From Glandiceps talaboti (lineage: Eukaryota > Hemichordata > Enteropneusta > Spengelidae), in the NCBI RefSeq assembly GCF_964340395.1, contig NC_135568.1:19158248-19222247 (forward strand): DNA of 64,000 nucleotides, given 5' to 3'. Positions within the stretch are counted from its first letter, which is position 1, and each line of letters opens with the position of its first letter. Below the pieces are notes generated by a model. The model ran no database searches and had not been told where the DNA came from. It worked only from the letters and a program-made list of their open reading frames with translations. A program made the translations under genes and the position numbers. This document shows, piece after piece, positions 35,122-46,931 of the stretch.

Positions 35122-36562
35122 GGGGCGACATCGAAATCAAAAGCATCGTAATTACGCGTCGTAACGAGTAAAGACGAGTAGCTACTAGTAGTTACGATGT
35201 ACTACGGTGAATATTCATAAGTCTCAACGCATATTCATGTACTTTAGGTTGTAGACAATAAAAAGTAAACACCTATTGTTCGTTATTCATAAGCCCAAAC
35301 TACGACCATTTACGCGTAGTCTTCATCGTGAAAAAAAAAACGAAACAAAAAGATTTTCTTTCCTGTGCAAATCAGTTTCACGCTTACTTTTTTCAATGTT
35401 ATTCATTAGATGCCTTCTATGGCATTCATACAGTCGGCTAGTCAACTAAGTGTTTCAGATATATTCAGATGTTTACCTAATATGTCTTGCCTAAAAATAC
35501 CTTGAAGAAGAATTTTTATTCGAAACGTCGGATTTTACATCTATTTATTCGGACTGCCTCACAACTTCCTTATGCACTTCTCGGCTAGTCAACAAACATG
35601 TCGACCATTTTCGTCTGGCTGGTGAACGGTGCATTGATCATGTTAGATTCGAGTCGCAGGATTCGTCAGTTGAATTCGAACATTGTCCATAAAAACAAAT
35701 TATAAACTAAAGCTTGTCTCGCATTAATATATCGTTTGATTTGATTGATTTAGAATTCACCTAAAAAACGTCATTTATATAACAAAATTTCGGGCTAGGA
35801 ATAACTGAATACGTTCATCACTTGCGTCTCTATGTTTATCTACCGACATCATGCATCACGCCACGTGTTGCCGAACATTGCGATTTCTCAACTCAACCCC
35901 ATCATTTAGGAATGTTACTGTACTGAGAAACACAAAAAATTAGTTGTTGTTTTAGAATATATAAAACAAATCCCGTTATTTGATGATATAAAAGTCAAAA
36001 CTGCACTTCCGCAACCCGGAAATTCAACAGTATTTCTTGGCCCTACCATGGCCGTCAAGCATGAGCTTGTAAGTTGTACTGTTAGTTTGTCAACGTGCAA
36101 AAACCAAAAAGAAAGTCTAACTGCTTTGAAAGTCACACAATTGTACAATAATCTTCCTCAAAGATTTACTGTTAACCCAGGACTGTTACAATATTACGTC
36201 CATGCGTCCATCACAATAAATTTCGAATACATACCGTCATGTTCGTGAAAAGATTTACTGAATATTGAAACTTTGATTTCGTGCGTATCTTATAGTTTTT
36301 TTTTTATGAATATCGCCCATGAACTTGCACTCATAAAAACATGTACAGTACTAGTTTCATCAGCACATTACTGACTGGAGTACGTGGTTTTCTTTGACGA
36401 TCAAAAATTATGACAAACTACGATCAACTACGATAGAAGACGATGTCATCATTGGAAACACGGAAGGTGAGAATCACTATTGTGTGTTGGCGATAAAAAA
36501 TTATGCGTATCTACGCTCGTTATGACGCGTAATTACGATGTGTTTGATTTCGATGTCATCCC
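35122..36562. mobile_element. Harbinger-like non-autonomous transposon, TTA target duplication
   Basis: The ends are GGGGCGACATCGAAATCAAA and, inverted, GGGATGACATCGAAATCAAA. Matching continues through CATCGTAATTACGCGTC for about 45 bp. TTA lies outside both ends (35119-35121 and 36563-36565), the 3-bp duplication and GG(G) start known for PIF/Harbinger elements. The 1,441-bp interior has no transposase frame. It contains the 400-bp block shared with 17400-17830. Confidence 0.85.
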
Positions 36563-36961
36563 TTACCTACCCATCCCTGTTGTTATCTTTGTAATGTGCA
36601 TCGTCATTTCACTGTTGCTAAGGGTGTGGTCAACATTAACTGCAGAATATCACCTCTAGCAACATTCCCACCAAGTTAGACTTATTTGCATATCGCTGTT
36701 AAGATCATCACATGATGAATACAGCTTCATCTACACATCCCCAGATGCATCCCATTAACTTTCAGCCCAAACTGCGCAGTAGCTTTGGAACTATCACTGA
36801 TGGGATCATCTTGTCATGGACAAATTATTGTGAACACCTAAACACCTTTAAGAAAGTTCCCAGCAAATTTCAGACCTATACCTGTCTAGCAGTTTATGAG
36901 TTTAAGTTTTTTAACCCAAATCACACATCACTCGTAAGATCATTTTGATTTTTTAAGTTGT

Positions 36962-36962
<1 letters not shown>

Positions 36963-37028
<66 letters not shown>
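36963..37028. repeat. (CA)n microsatellite
   Basis: An uninterrupted CA run of about 65 bp at the conserved CA position of the family A element. Confidence 0.98.
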
Positions 37029-37032
<4 letters not shown>

Positions 37033-37113
37033 TACATAGACACAGACACGCACGGTCAGACACTGCATCATTCCATAAGTACGACTGATCCTGAGTGTTT
37101 AGTTGAGCTAAAA

Positions 37114-37769
37114 CCTGTACAAATCTCTTCAGAAAAGCACATAACTCAGTCACCCAACTTATAACAGTGATGGAAAACATGATCATATTACACAAATCCT
37201 AATTAATGGTCTTCCCTTCAATATCTTGCTGTTTCATTGTTTGAGGAGTACTAGTGTATATGCCCTTCAGCTATAAAATTTCATGCTGCCAATTGGAGAG
37301 ACAAATCACCAAAATCACTGTGTAATCAAGTTTATAGGTTAAATTTGTCTTGACATTATCAAGATAAATATCAATGAATATGTCACTACTTATTTCCATA
37401 TGTTATTGTCATTGTGTACAATACTAAAGAGCCAGAAATGATTTTTGAAGCTATTAGACTACCATGTATTCTTGATTTTCTTATATATAATTTAGTCTGT
37501 CAAATTGTTATTGTATTTATTGTAAAAGTTGTTATCACAAATGTATGTGATTGTCAAGTATGCATTTCTGATACTTGAATGTGTTTGTATGTTCAAAGTC
37601 AGGTTACATTCATTCATTTCAAACATCCATCCCATTGCAGATCAAAGTAAATGTGAACTAAATTGTTATGATATAATATTATAAAATAATATTTTTTTTC
37701 CTGAACATGTTTGCCACTGAATTTTATGAGTATTAAATTACATGAAGAATTGAAATACCAAGATATGTC

Positions 37770-37804
<35 letters not shown>

Positions 37805-38345
37805 AATAATGTGTGTGTATTTGAGGAGAACATTTATTTACAACTGTGTAGTTTTCTTTGAAATTATTGCAAGATACATTTGTTGTACATGTAGTTCATT
37901 TCTTGTTATATTAAGTATATGTTTAATCTCTGCCAGGAGATTGCTGAAATATTCTATGATTGAAGGCATGCCTATGTGTTTCATTTTGCAATCATTTTCT
38001 CATTTCAATTATATCAGTTCAGGTGTTGAGTGTGTTGAGATCTTAGTGCTTTGGATAATTTGCAATTGTTACATTAGCCAGAGTCAACAGTCCAAACAAC
38101 AATTGGAATTTCAAGGTAAAGAATATTATGGGATAATAGGACCAGGAACATGTTGATGTTGACAAACCATATAGCTACACAAAGAATCTACTCAAAACTA
38201 ATGATGATCTGTGTATGGATAATTGTCATACATGTATTAGACTTGCTAACACACTATACCAGGAGGTCATTGCTAGATTGAAGGGTCTATAAGCTATAAC
38301 ACATTTCATACACTTTGAAGGAGTTATTACATGTATGTTGTCACA
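37114..38345. other. No gene seen; TATC microsatellite
   Basis: AT-rich sequence. Nine TATC/ATCT units lie at 37770-37804. A 115-residue frame at 37809-38156 is hydrophobic and cysteine-rich but has no recognisable domain; not called. Confidence 0.5.
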
Positions 38346-41060
38346 AAATAGCGCCAATGGTATTGTAGCACAACTGTACATTAAAAAAAAATACATGATC
38401 ATCAATGCTTGGTATAGGTGTTCATTTGCTGAATGATTATCCAGTTGCCTATCCAGCCCTGTTGTTATCTTTGCAATATATGCAATCATTTGGCTGTTTC
38501 TATGGGTGTGGACATGTTGCTAGACATATTTGCACACATTTTTAAATGTTCATTCACTTGGCATGGTCTTGTTGCTAGGTATATTTGCATACATTTTTTG
38601 AATGTTTACTCACTTGTCTATTAATCCCTGTTATCTTTGCACTATGCATAATCATTTGGCTGTTGCTATGGGTGTGATCTTGTTCCTTGGCAAATGTACA
38701 TACATTTTTTTGAATATTTATTCACTTGAACATTAATCCCTGTTATCTTTGCAATATATGCAATAATTTGGCTGTTTCTAAGGGTGTGGTCTTGTTGCTA
38801 GGCATATTTCCATACACTTTTTCCAAACTTTGTCTACTTGTTTAAGAATCCCTGTAGTTATCTTTGTGAAACACACAATCTTTTGCCTGCTGCTATGGGC
38901 ATACTCACTGTTTATGACAATATGAAATACTATTTATACAGTAACTTTATTTAAGCTGTTTATGACAATATGAAATACTATTTATACAGTAACTTTATTT
39001 TAGCTGTTTATGACAATATGAAATACTATTTATACAGTAACTTTATTTTAGCTGTTTATGACAATATGAAATACTATTTATACAGTAACTTTATTTTAGC
39101 TGTTTATGACATTATGAAATACTATTTGTACAGTAACTTTATTTTAGCTGTTTATGACAATATGAAATACTTTTTATACAGTAACTTTATTTTAGCTGTT
39201 TATGACAATATGAAATACTATTTATACAGTAACTTTATTTTAGCTGTTTATGACATTATGAAATACTATTTATACAGTAACTTTATTTTAGCTGTTTATG
39301 ACAACATGAAATACTATTTATACAGTAACTTTATTTTAGTATCAAAATCTGTTTATTCTTCTGACTTGTATAGCAATAACATTTCAAACAATTGAAGACA
39401 TAGTCCCAAAGATATTAAGTCCCCAACTTGTGTGTTTATGGCAAAGTTATTCAGTTAATTAACTTGGGTACAAATTTTAATGTTAATGAGATTTCCCTTC
39501 AAATCTGAGATGCCTGCATTCCACTCACTGACCATTGGAGAGCCTGATATGTTTTGTTTTGTTTTCGCTTTAGAAATATTATCAGTCGTTACAGCATTTT
39601 AGATTATCAACTGTCATTTTTATGTAGTTAAGTATATTGTTTTGTAAAATTTGAACATGAATAGAATATTGTTTTCGTGACTTTCACATAATCTGTTCCA
39701 TGTGTGCTACCTCAACTTTTGGTAAATTCACCTCTGTATGATTTACACAATCATGGTCACTATATTTAAAAATTTGGATTTCTTGAACTTTCACTTCATA
39801 TATTTCTTGTTTTTGTTAGATTTTTGTTGTTTCAAGGCATAATTCCATGACAAATGGCAGATTGAAATCACTATAGTTCACACTTGCAATAATCGTTTAG
39901 ACTACATACCGGTACATGCCAATCAGGGCAAAAATGACATCAAAGTTCATATAATTACTATATTTATCTATAGTTTGAGCAAAAATATAATATTGTCACT
40001 ATCCACACTCTTTTGGTAGTTTTGGTATAATTTTTTGCTCTTTCTCTTTTTCAGGATTTGATACTGTAAGAGGCTGTGATCCCATTGTTATGACTTGCTC
40101 AGAACACAAAAAAAAACCCATAATAAACCCATTCTCCACACAAAAACAAAAAAATAGATCAGTGAGTCTACATTGCCTGTCAGTAGTCATATGAAACAAA
40201 TTACAATCAATAAAAATTAAACTGAAGAGTTTTATATTTTACAACCCTTATGGATGCTATCAGGTACTGTACCAATATATTCACAGCAATAGAACCCACA
40301 CGTGTATGCACACTGTGTTACATCCAAGTCTAAGTAATTTCCTAACTACACATCAAATTTGAATCTGTACGATTTATGGTTCAAATAAGGTCAAGATGCC
40401 ACTTTTGGTACAGATAATGAATAGAAGTCATCACAGTTACCTATCCATCCAGCCCTGTTGTTACATTTGCAATATACACAATCATTTAACTGTTGGTATG
40501 GGAGTGGTCATGTTGCTAGACATATTTGCATACATTTTTTGAATGTTCATTCACCTGCCTATGAATCTCTGATAATATCTTTGCAATACATGTGATCATT
40601 TGACTGTTGCTATAGGCGTGCTCTTGCTGTTTAATAGTCCCATTTACATACATGTTTTGAATGTTTATTTATTTATGTATTTAACCATAATCTGCATATC
40701 ACTCATGGCATCATCATGTGATTAATATTCACTGATCTGTACATTCCAAGAAACATCCCTGTGAAATTACAGACAAATCAGCAAAGTCCTTTCGGAATTA
40801 AAGATTTTTGACCAAATAGTTCATATTTGTATACCTAATTTGCATATCACTATTAGGAGCATCATATAATGAAATTCTTTTTACTATAAACCCCTCGAAG
40901 AAAGTTCCCACCCAATTTCAGACTGATCTGCCCCCAGTAGGTTTACATTTTAATTTTTTCTAACCAAAAAAACCCACATTTTTTTACCCAAATCATACAC
41001 CTGTGAGGCAATCATTTTCCTTTGAACAATTTCCAAACTAGACACCACACGCTATATAAA
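38346..41060. mobile_element. Family A MITE, copy 4, expanded and interrupted
   Basis: The left end AAAATAGCGCCAATG..TAGCACAACTG lies at 38346-38377. Three or four diverged sub-repeats of about 125 bp follow, to 38900. Each holds 'ttatctttgcaatatatgcaat', 'ggctgtt..tatgggtgtg' and 'ttgctagg..tatttgcatacat'. A 48-bp array and about 1.1 kb of other sequence interrupt it. Family core resumes at 40435-41060, with the usual 'gaccaaa', 'aatttgcatat' and 'aacaatttccaaactagacacc' words. The right end is degraded. Confidence 0.55.
38905..39345. repeat. 48-bp minisatellite, nine copies
   Basis: Unit TGTTTATGACAATATGAAAT then ACTATTTATACAGTAACTTT then ATTTTAGC, nearly identical across nine copies. Because 48 is 3 x 16, one frame stays open and produces a 16-residue repeat. 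Not coding in my view. Confidence 0.95.
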
Positions 41061-43686
41061 CTGTTGTAAGTTCACAACAGAACGAGTCAAGGTTCTCATC
41101 ATGACTTTTCCAATCTTGCATTAATTTGCGACTTTTGTTGTTGATTTGTGTTTGTGGAATTATGCCACAAACGTGGACTTGCTACATTATGTTAAGTACC
41201 CCAAATTTGTAGTGGAATTATGAAAACTTAAACCTGAAGTTCATCAAACATTATCAGAAGTTACTTCATTCAAAGCGTTTTGTGTAATATTGTAATTGGA
41301 TATTTCATTGTTGACTGTTTTGACAATTAGCTCAAAGACAAATTGCAACATTTATTGTAATAATATGATTCTAAAAATATAAGCTGTAGGTGTGCATACT
41401 GACAGGAACAGTCTAGAGTCAAATGATTATAATTAATATTAAGTTTTGAATTTATGAAATTATTTTAAGATCAAATAGATTACTTTATTATATTCATCTT
41501 TATAGGTGGTAGACTTGGTACATAATGCTGTAGGTCATCATAGCTGATAGATGATGATACTTTTCTTACAATGGAGAAGAAGTCACAATGGAAAATTGTT
41601 GACCCCATAACTTATAAGGCGCAACTTACCATTGTTGAATTTTACCATTATTCTATTTTCTGTAAATCATTCATTTATTGTACTTGTGTCTTCAGAACTT
41701 GTTGGCATTTTTAAAGTGATATTTCATAAATTGTTGATGTGTAATGAAACTCATATTTGTCATTTACATGTATGTTACTGATTGCACATATAAATCTGAA
41801 CCGATGACTTTCAGAAAAACAGGTTTAGCTCTTCAACATATTTAGCTCTTTTAATGGCAGTATCCTATACCCTTAGTGATGGTGATTGTAAGCCACACCA
41901 CTACACATATTCTTTGAGTATCGATTGTATGGAGCACTTATTGTCCCCAAAAAACACAAATTCATGGACAGCAAGAGGTAGTTACTAGACAGTCACAATG
42001 TATACATACATTATAGACATGAGGCACACACGATGTGTTTCCCTTCATCATTGTAAAGAAACCACACTTCCCAGTAAATTGTGAATGTTATACTCAATTG
42101 GTGGCAAATAAAATGTAGTATATTATTGCCAGTCAAAGTATTATAAATTAATTTCCTGTGAACTGTTTTTCCAATACATGTTTTTTGATGCAGGATTACA
42201 CAATAAGGATTTTTGAAAGCCTCAGATGCAAAATAGTCCAGGATGAAGTTTTGGTAATGTAACTTCAGTTTGAGCACTGTTGACGTAAGAAGAGATTTGT
42301 TTTGGCCATAAACGGGGAAATAACTGATATGCATATAATATCATACACGTTGTCAAATTGTCTGAGTATATATGAATTGGTTTAATTCTAAGACAGGTCG
42401 GGCTGGGAACACAATTTTGTCAGCAGAGTGGTTGTCTAATGATATATTCACTGCATACTTGAACACCAGGTGTTCTGTAACCTGGTACATCCACCTATAA
42501 ACCATGGTCTATTTCTCAAAGTTTTATCCACTTGCCTACTCAACCCTGTCATTTTGACTGAATAGAGTCATCATGTTCACAAATTTAACTCTCCATGCTA
42601 TGTCAAAAGACCAGAAGTTTTTTTAAATCATGTTTTATCAACCAAAAAATGTTGCACTCCATTGCCATGATTAACAAAGTACCACCAAAGCTTTTAAAAA
42701 AGGATGGAAAAATGTGAATTATGATGTTTTTCGCGTATTTGTAGTGTTTTGAAAGAACTAAACAACACCTCAAATGTATTTGGCATTCTGACATTGTAAG
42801 ACCCTCTAGTAAATGTTTAGATTATCAATATGGCACACTCGAGATTATATAGTGTAGAAAACCATTCACACATGAGATGTGTCAAACCTCTACCAGAATG
42901 GGATGATATATAACTAGGCTAGGTAGTCGAAAAACAATAGATACTAACTACACTGTGTCGATTTCATCAGTGATGATTGCATGCCACAATGCTACGCTGA
43001 ACACTCAAAGAAATTGATATCAACAGACATTGTTAACAAACAAATTTACCACCACACAGAAACTTGAATCGATTGGTATATCACTACTGCACAGTAGTAC
43101 ACACATCTTCGGCACAACTCGTTGGAGTACATATCGTGTGATTGTAAGTTGGCGACTGCTGTCGCAACAAGTCTAGGCCAATTGTTTTTGGCAAATACAG
43201 TTAGATTTCGTAAATAGGACAAGATTAGATACATCATCAAACAGCTTTAGCCATTCATATTTTCAGAGGGTATGGATAGCAAATCATTGAAAATCTATTT
43301 TGAACATGAGAAATCATGTACTTGTTAGTACAGTGAGGTCAATGGAAGTACCATACTTAGATTGACTCTCGTAGTTTTGACTTGCAATTGTGAAGTTAGT
43401 TTGTAGCCAATTTACCAAATACCATAAAAAAACGACAAATATGTCCTCAAAAAACCGACTAATGTGTCTCGCAAGGTCATGATCATACAAAATTGTATAG
43501 ATTTGACTTATGCGAATATTCTATGAATGATATGAAATATTAAAATGATTACAGATCATAAACTTTTGTCTAATGAGCGTCTCTATGTAACATAATACTA
43601 TGCTACAAAAAAAAGTAAAGTGAAGTATTTCAGAATGTTACATAGATAAACTTACACATCTCTGAACCTATAGAACACATCCTAAC
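41061..43686. other. No gene seen left of the spectrin exons
   Basis: I looked on the minus strand for the next alpha-spectrin exons (continuation of repeat 10 and repeat 11) and found none. The sequence is AT-rich and without clear repeats. A T-rich stretch near 42605-42630 and the hairpin AACACCAGGTGTTCTGTAAC near 42461 are incidental. Confidence 0.5.
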
Positions 43687-43882
43687 CTGGATATGAGCAG
43701 CCACACTCTGTACTTCTTGACTTCTTTCAACTTGTATGGCGGTAGTCATTTCATTAATTTCTGTCAGTCTGGTCTTGTTGGCTGCCAAGAGATCACCAGC
43801 TTCACGTCTCAGCATGTGTTGAGTCCATGAATCTTCCAGACAACGTTTTCTTTTATTGGCTATCTCCAGCAAATGTGTGTAT
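43687..43882 (-). CDS. SPTAN1: Alpha-spectrin exon Rs, copy 2 (shortened repeat-10 exon)
   Basis: Acceptor TTTCTGTTTAG before 43882; donor CAG|GTTAGG at 43685-43686. The exon enters in phase 2 (one base completes a codon) and ends in phase 0. The 65 codons read YTHLLEIANKRKRCLEDSW...AGDLLAANKTRLTEINE...SVAAHIQ. This is the exon that follows SH3 in alpha-spectrin but without 37 codons (VWMNDKEA to FPKDL) present in the long copies. The lost part includes the invariant helix-A Trp and most of helix B. It is the last spectrin exon I can find on the left. Confidence 0.9.
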
Positions 43883-44257
43883 CTAAACAGAAATTAAACA
43901 CATTTTAGCACTTTACTTTAGCCAATTTGATAACGTTACAGGTGTGTCGAATGGATAGTACAATGTATATAGTGCTTCATCACAAACTTGTCAAAAAATC
44001 TTTTTTGAGGTCAGTAAACTTACTTAGGTTTGCCTGCAACATTCTATACATCATTGTCAAGCTGGGAAGTAGGTCAAATGTCCCAGAATTCCATAGCTGT
44101 TTTACCAGGGTTCCCTATCAAACTATAGTCAATGTTACAAAGGTTCAAAAATCTTTGCTAAAATGCTGCATCTAAAATGTAAATTTCATGACTTTCTTCC
44201 ATCAACATTGTGCAACTTCTCTGTAAGAAACCCATGGTGATAATTATAGTAACTTAC
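43883..44257 (-). other. Intron between SH3b and Rs copy 2
   Basis: No gene. It begins with the GCCAATTTGATAACGTTACAG sequence that also flanks other R exons. Confidence 0.6.
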
Positions 44258-44415
44258 TGATCTTCGATCTGTCTCTGTCTCTGTCTCTGTCTCTGTCTGT
44301 TGGCAATACTATTGACTTCATCAGCCAAGTTACCCTGGGATGAGGACTGCACTGAATCTATCTTCTCAGTTGCTGGTACAAAACCTTGATCATTTACTTC
44401 AACGTTCCACTGGTC
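44258..44415 (-). CDS. SPTAN1: Alpha-spectrin exon SH3b (second half of SH3 domain), only copy
   Basis: Acceptor GTTGATAG before 44415; donor CA|GTAAGT at 44256-44257. Phase is 0 in and 2 out, compatible with an SH3a exon before and an R exon after. It reads DQWNVEVNDQGFVPATEKID, which aligns with the distal half of the alpha-spectrin SH3 domain. The linker follows (SVQSSSQGNLADEVNSIAN). A run of five RQ pairs encoded by a CTGTCT hexanucleotide microsatellite then ends in QIEDQ. Compared with the family, the first Trp of the WW pair is Gln and the terminal Tyr of the ligand groove is absent. The exon just upstream in the gene is Rs copy 1, not SH3a. Confidence 0.93.
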
Positions 44416-45532
44416 CTATCAACATAAACATATAAAATATCTTATGGGTTTCTTGCTGACAGAAACACCAGAGTATCATTTGTAAACTTATATATAATTC
44501 CCAAATATTTTTCTTCGTTCAGCCAAGGAAAATACAAGTAACCTAAGGGGCCTTTGTCATGATGAGTCACTTGAGGAGTGACTACCCTTAGAGGTCACGA
44601 ATAGTTTCCGGCTGAATGAAGAAATATGTTGGGAATAATGATTCTACAATGAAGTACCATATCCAGTAAGATTGGGGAAAGTAAGGGCAATTTTTAACAC
44701 AACAGAACCGATGACACAGACACATGTTGTCTTGACATAGAATGACCATATAATCCATATTTTTGGTTTAGTTTGGTTCATGCATGGTATAATTTATTCT
44801 TACATGAATGCTAAATAAACAATTTAAATTGTGAAATTTAGATTTGATTCAAAGTTCTCTTCTCATATTATTCCAGTCCAGTCAGATGCTTCTATTACAG
44901 AACGATCTGGACCCCAATACTCAGCAGTAACAGTGAGAGGGCCACAACAGCAACAATCTTCTAAAGACATTTTATCCCTACGTCATCACAAGATCATGTG
45001 ACCAGGGACTAAAGAGTCTTAAACTTAAATCTTATGAAAATACAGAATTTATCCAGAGTTTTATATCATGCTCAAACTTTATAACTATATTCCCAATCGT
45101 TAAAATCCCTGCTTTACAAAATTTCATTCATTTATGTAGAATTCAAACAGTGGCCATTTGAATGAGAAATGGATTTGAAATTTATAATATAATTTTATCA
45201 TGGCTTCATACTTGAAAAGTCAAAGTGAAACAACTTAGGTGGATTCTGTGTTTGTAATTCAATATACTGCAAATATCTATTTAAAAAAACGTGTCACAAA
45301 GTTTGTTATTGTACGTACAATATCAAACATTTTTCATACTTACCGGTCTTTTGCCATTTATTGAGTTACAAACAAGGACTTGGCATATGTTGTTTCATAC
45401 TGATTTTTCAAGTAGGAAGCCATGATAAAATTGTTTTATAAATTAAAAATCCAAAACAAATACCCCAATTCTCATCCATATGGCCACTTTAAGACCCAAC
45501 TCAATTAATCATAGCATAGAACACATCCTAAC
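44416..45532 (-). other. Intron between Rs copy 1 and SH3b, with MITE insertion
   Basis: Holds the hairpin element at 44500-44634 and, near 44930-45060, words shared with the R-to-SH3a introns elsewhere (ACAATCTTCTAAAGA, TCATGAAAATACAGAATTT-like). An SH3a exon would be expected in this interval but is absent. Confidence 0.6.
44500..44634. mobile_element. Hairpin MITE-like element, copy 2
   Basis: Begins CCAAATATTTTTCTTCGTTC and AGCC, and ends GGCTGAATGAAGAAATATGTT, forming a long imperfect hairpin. Related to 5255-5394. It lies where an SH3a exon is missing. Confidence 0.8.
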
Positions 45533-45728
45533 CTGGATATGAGCAGCTACACTCTGTACTTCTTGACTCCTTTCAACTTGGATGGCGGTAGTCATTTCAT
45601 TAATTTCTGTCAGTCTGGTCTTGTTGGCTGCCAAGAGATCACCAGCTTCACGTCTCAGCATGTGTTGAGTCAATGAATCTTCCAGACAACGTTTTCTTTT
45701 ATTGGCTATCTCCAGCAAATGTGTGTAT
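45533..45728 (-). CDS. SPTAN1: Alpha-spectrin exon Rs, copy 1 (shortened repeat-10 exon)
   Basis: Same 196-nt structure as the copy at 43687, with few differences (SLTQH for SWTQH). Acceptor and donor intact; phase 2 in, 0 out. It lacks the same 37 codons, so both short copies descend from one deletion followed by duplication. Confidence 0.9.
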
Positions 45729-45787
45729 CTAAACAGAAATTAAACACATTTTAGCACTTTACTTTAGCCAATTTGATAACGTTACAG

Positions 45788-46740
45788 TCATGGACACAGT
45801 CTATCTGAGAGACATTCCTTACTGTTCACAAATACAGACATTTCTACTAGGCTACATCCATTTCGTAGGGTCTATGATCCATCTCAGACCGGTTGACCAC
45901 TAGTGGTCTGAGGGTCATTGTCGCCCTGCTTGCATACGGAGTAAGTCGCCTACAAAGAGACAGTTGTGAAACCTGGGCTTACCTGAAATGCTAGTATAGT
46001 AGTATACACTAAAGATTTAACGCATCTGTGTTCAAATATCAGCAATAAATCGACTATTTAGTAATTTTACCTCGCCTTGGCTACAAAAGTACTAGTCCCA
46101 GTAATCCCGAAATCACAAGTTCAATCGTAAAATTTATGCCCAAGCGGACGCCCGATCAAATGTGGCGGAGTTTGTAAGGCGGGACTTTGAAATCAGTCGG
46201 AACTGGAAAAGTTCCGATTTCGACACCTTTTGTGATCGTACCAGCGACTACTATCGTCAAAAAGATGTAAAATGAGTACATATTCGACCGATTGCTAATA
46301 TTTGATAGCTTTATAAAAAAAATTATATGTAATTATTTTGTTATTGGTGCGAAAGTATTTTGTTTTCGCACTCGCTATAGGACGGTTACTTTTCGTAGGA
46401 CGGTGTTGAGCGAAACGCGTGCACCGTCTGCAAGCAGGACTGTGAGCCATGGTACAACATCTGAGCACAGACAAGGAACACAGTTTCTTGTCTGTGATGT
46501 GAGGTACAACTACTGACCATTATCGGATTGAGAGGTGTCAACGAGTTCCAGCAAGATGCTTAGTTTAGACAAACAAGTTTTATTTACACATAGCCCCAAA
46601 GCATAGGCTGGTGGCGTTATTCACCATATGGGTACAGGTGTAAGAAGGTGCTAAAAGGTGTTACATTTAGCATCGGCAGAATTGTAATGACTACATGACC
46701 AATTTCATAATAGTAGATAATATGTAACAGAAAAAAAACT
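45788..46740. other. Inserted block of unknown origin in the Rs-E intron
   Basis: Other R-E introns are about 263 bp, but this one is 1,203 bp. Homology to the other introns stops after GATAACGTTACAG near 45787 and returns near 46740 (ATATTCCCTGATCTTTCC). The extra 0.95 kb holds a GC-rich patch and a hairpin (CAGACCGGTTGACCACTAGT...GGTCTG at 45887). No recognised TE protein. Either an insertion here or sequence lost from the other copies. Confidence 0.55.
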
Positions 46741-46866
46741 AATTACTTTCATATATAATATTCCCTGATCTTTCCATCTACAAAGCTGCAGAATTTTCTG
46801 TCATACCAAATATGCAATAGGAGTCATTACCAATTATTATCATCCTCCAATGAATGCATCCGTAGC

Positions 46867-46885
46867 CCCCCCCCCCCCCCCCCCC
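46867..46885. repeat. Poly-C run
   Basis: About 19 consecutive C within a C-rich stretch. Confidence 0.95.
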
Positions 46886-46931
46886 TTCCCCCTCCACTCA
46901 AACACACACACATGATCTAGTTATTTCTCAC

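Larger units (their letters stand above)
34897..37113. mobile_element. Family A MITE, copy 3, split by a Harbinger-like element
   Basis: The left end AATGGCATTGCAGCACAACTG lies near 34908-34931 and the core 'gttgctaggcatatttgcatacatt' near 35072-35100. The element is interrupted at 35121 and resumes at 36566 with CCTACCCATCCCTGTTGTTA, as in intact copies. It continues through the (CA)n run at 36963-37028 and ends at TTTAGTTGAGCTAAAA near 37098-37113. Confidence 0.75.

Noticed and set aside
37809-38156. 115-residue hydrophobic, cysteine-rich frame
   Set aside because: No recognisable domain, AT-rich composition, and no splice or promoter context; a chance frame is more likely.
38970-39395. 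141-residue frame with a 16-residue repeat
   Set aside because: A 48-bp minisatellite is a multiple of three, so the frame stays open by arithmetic.
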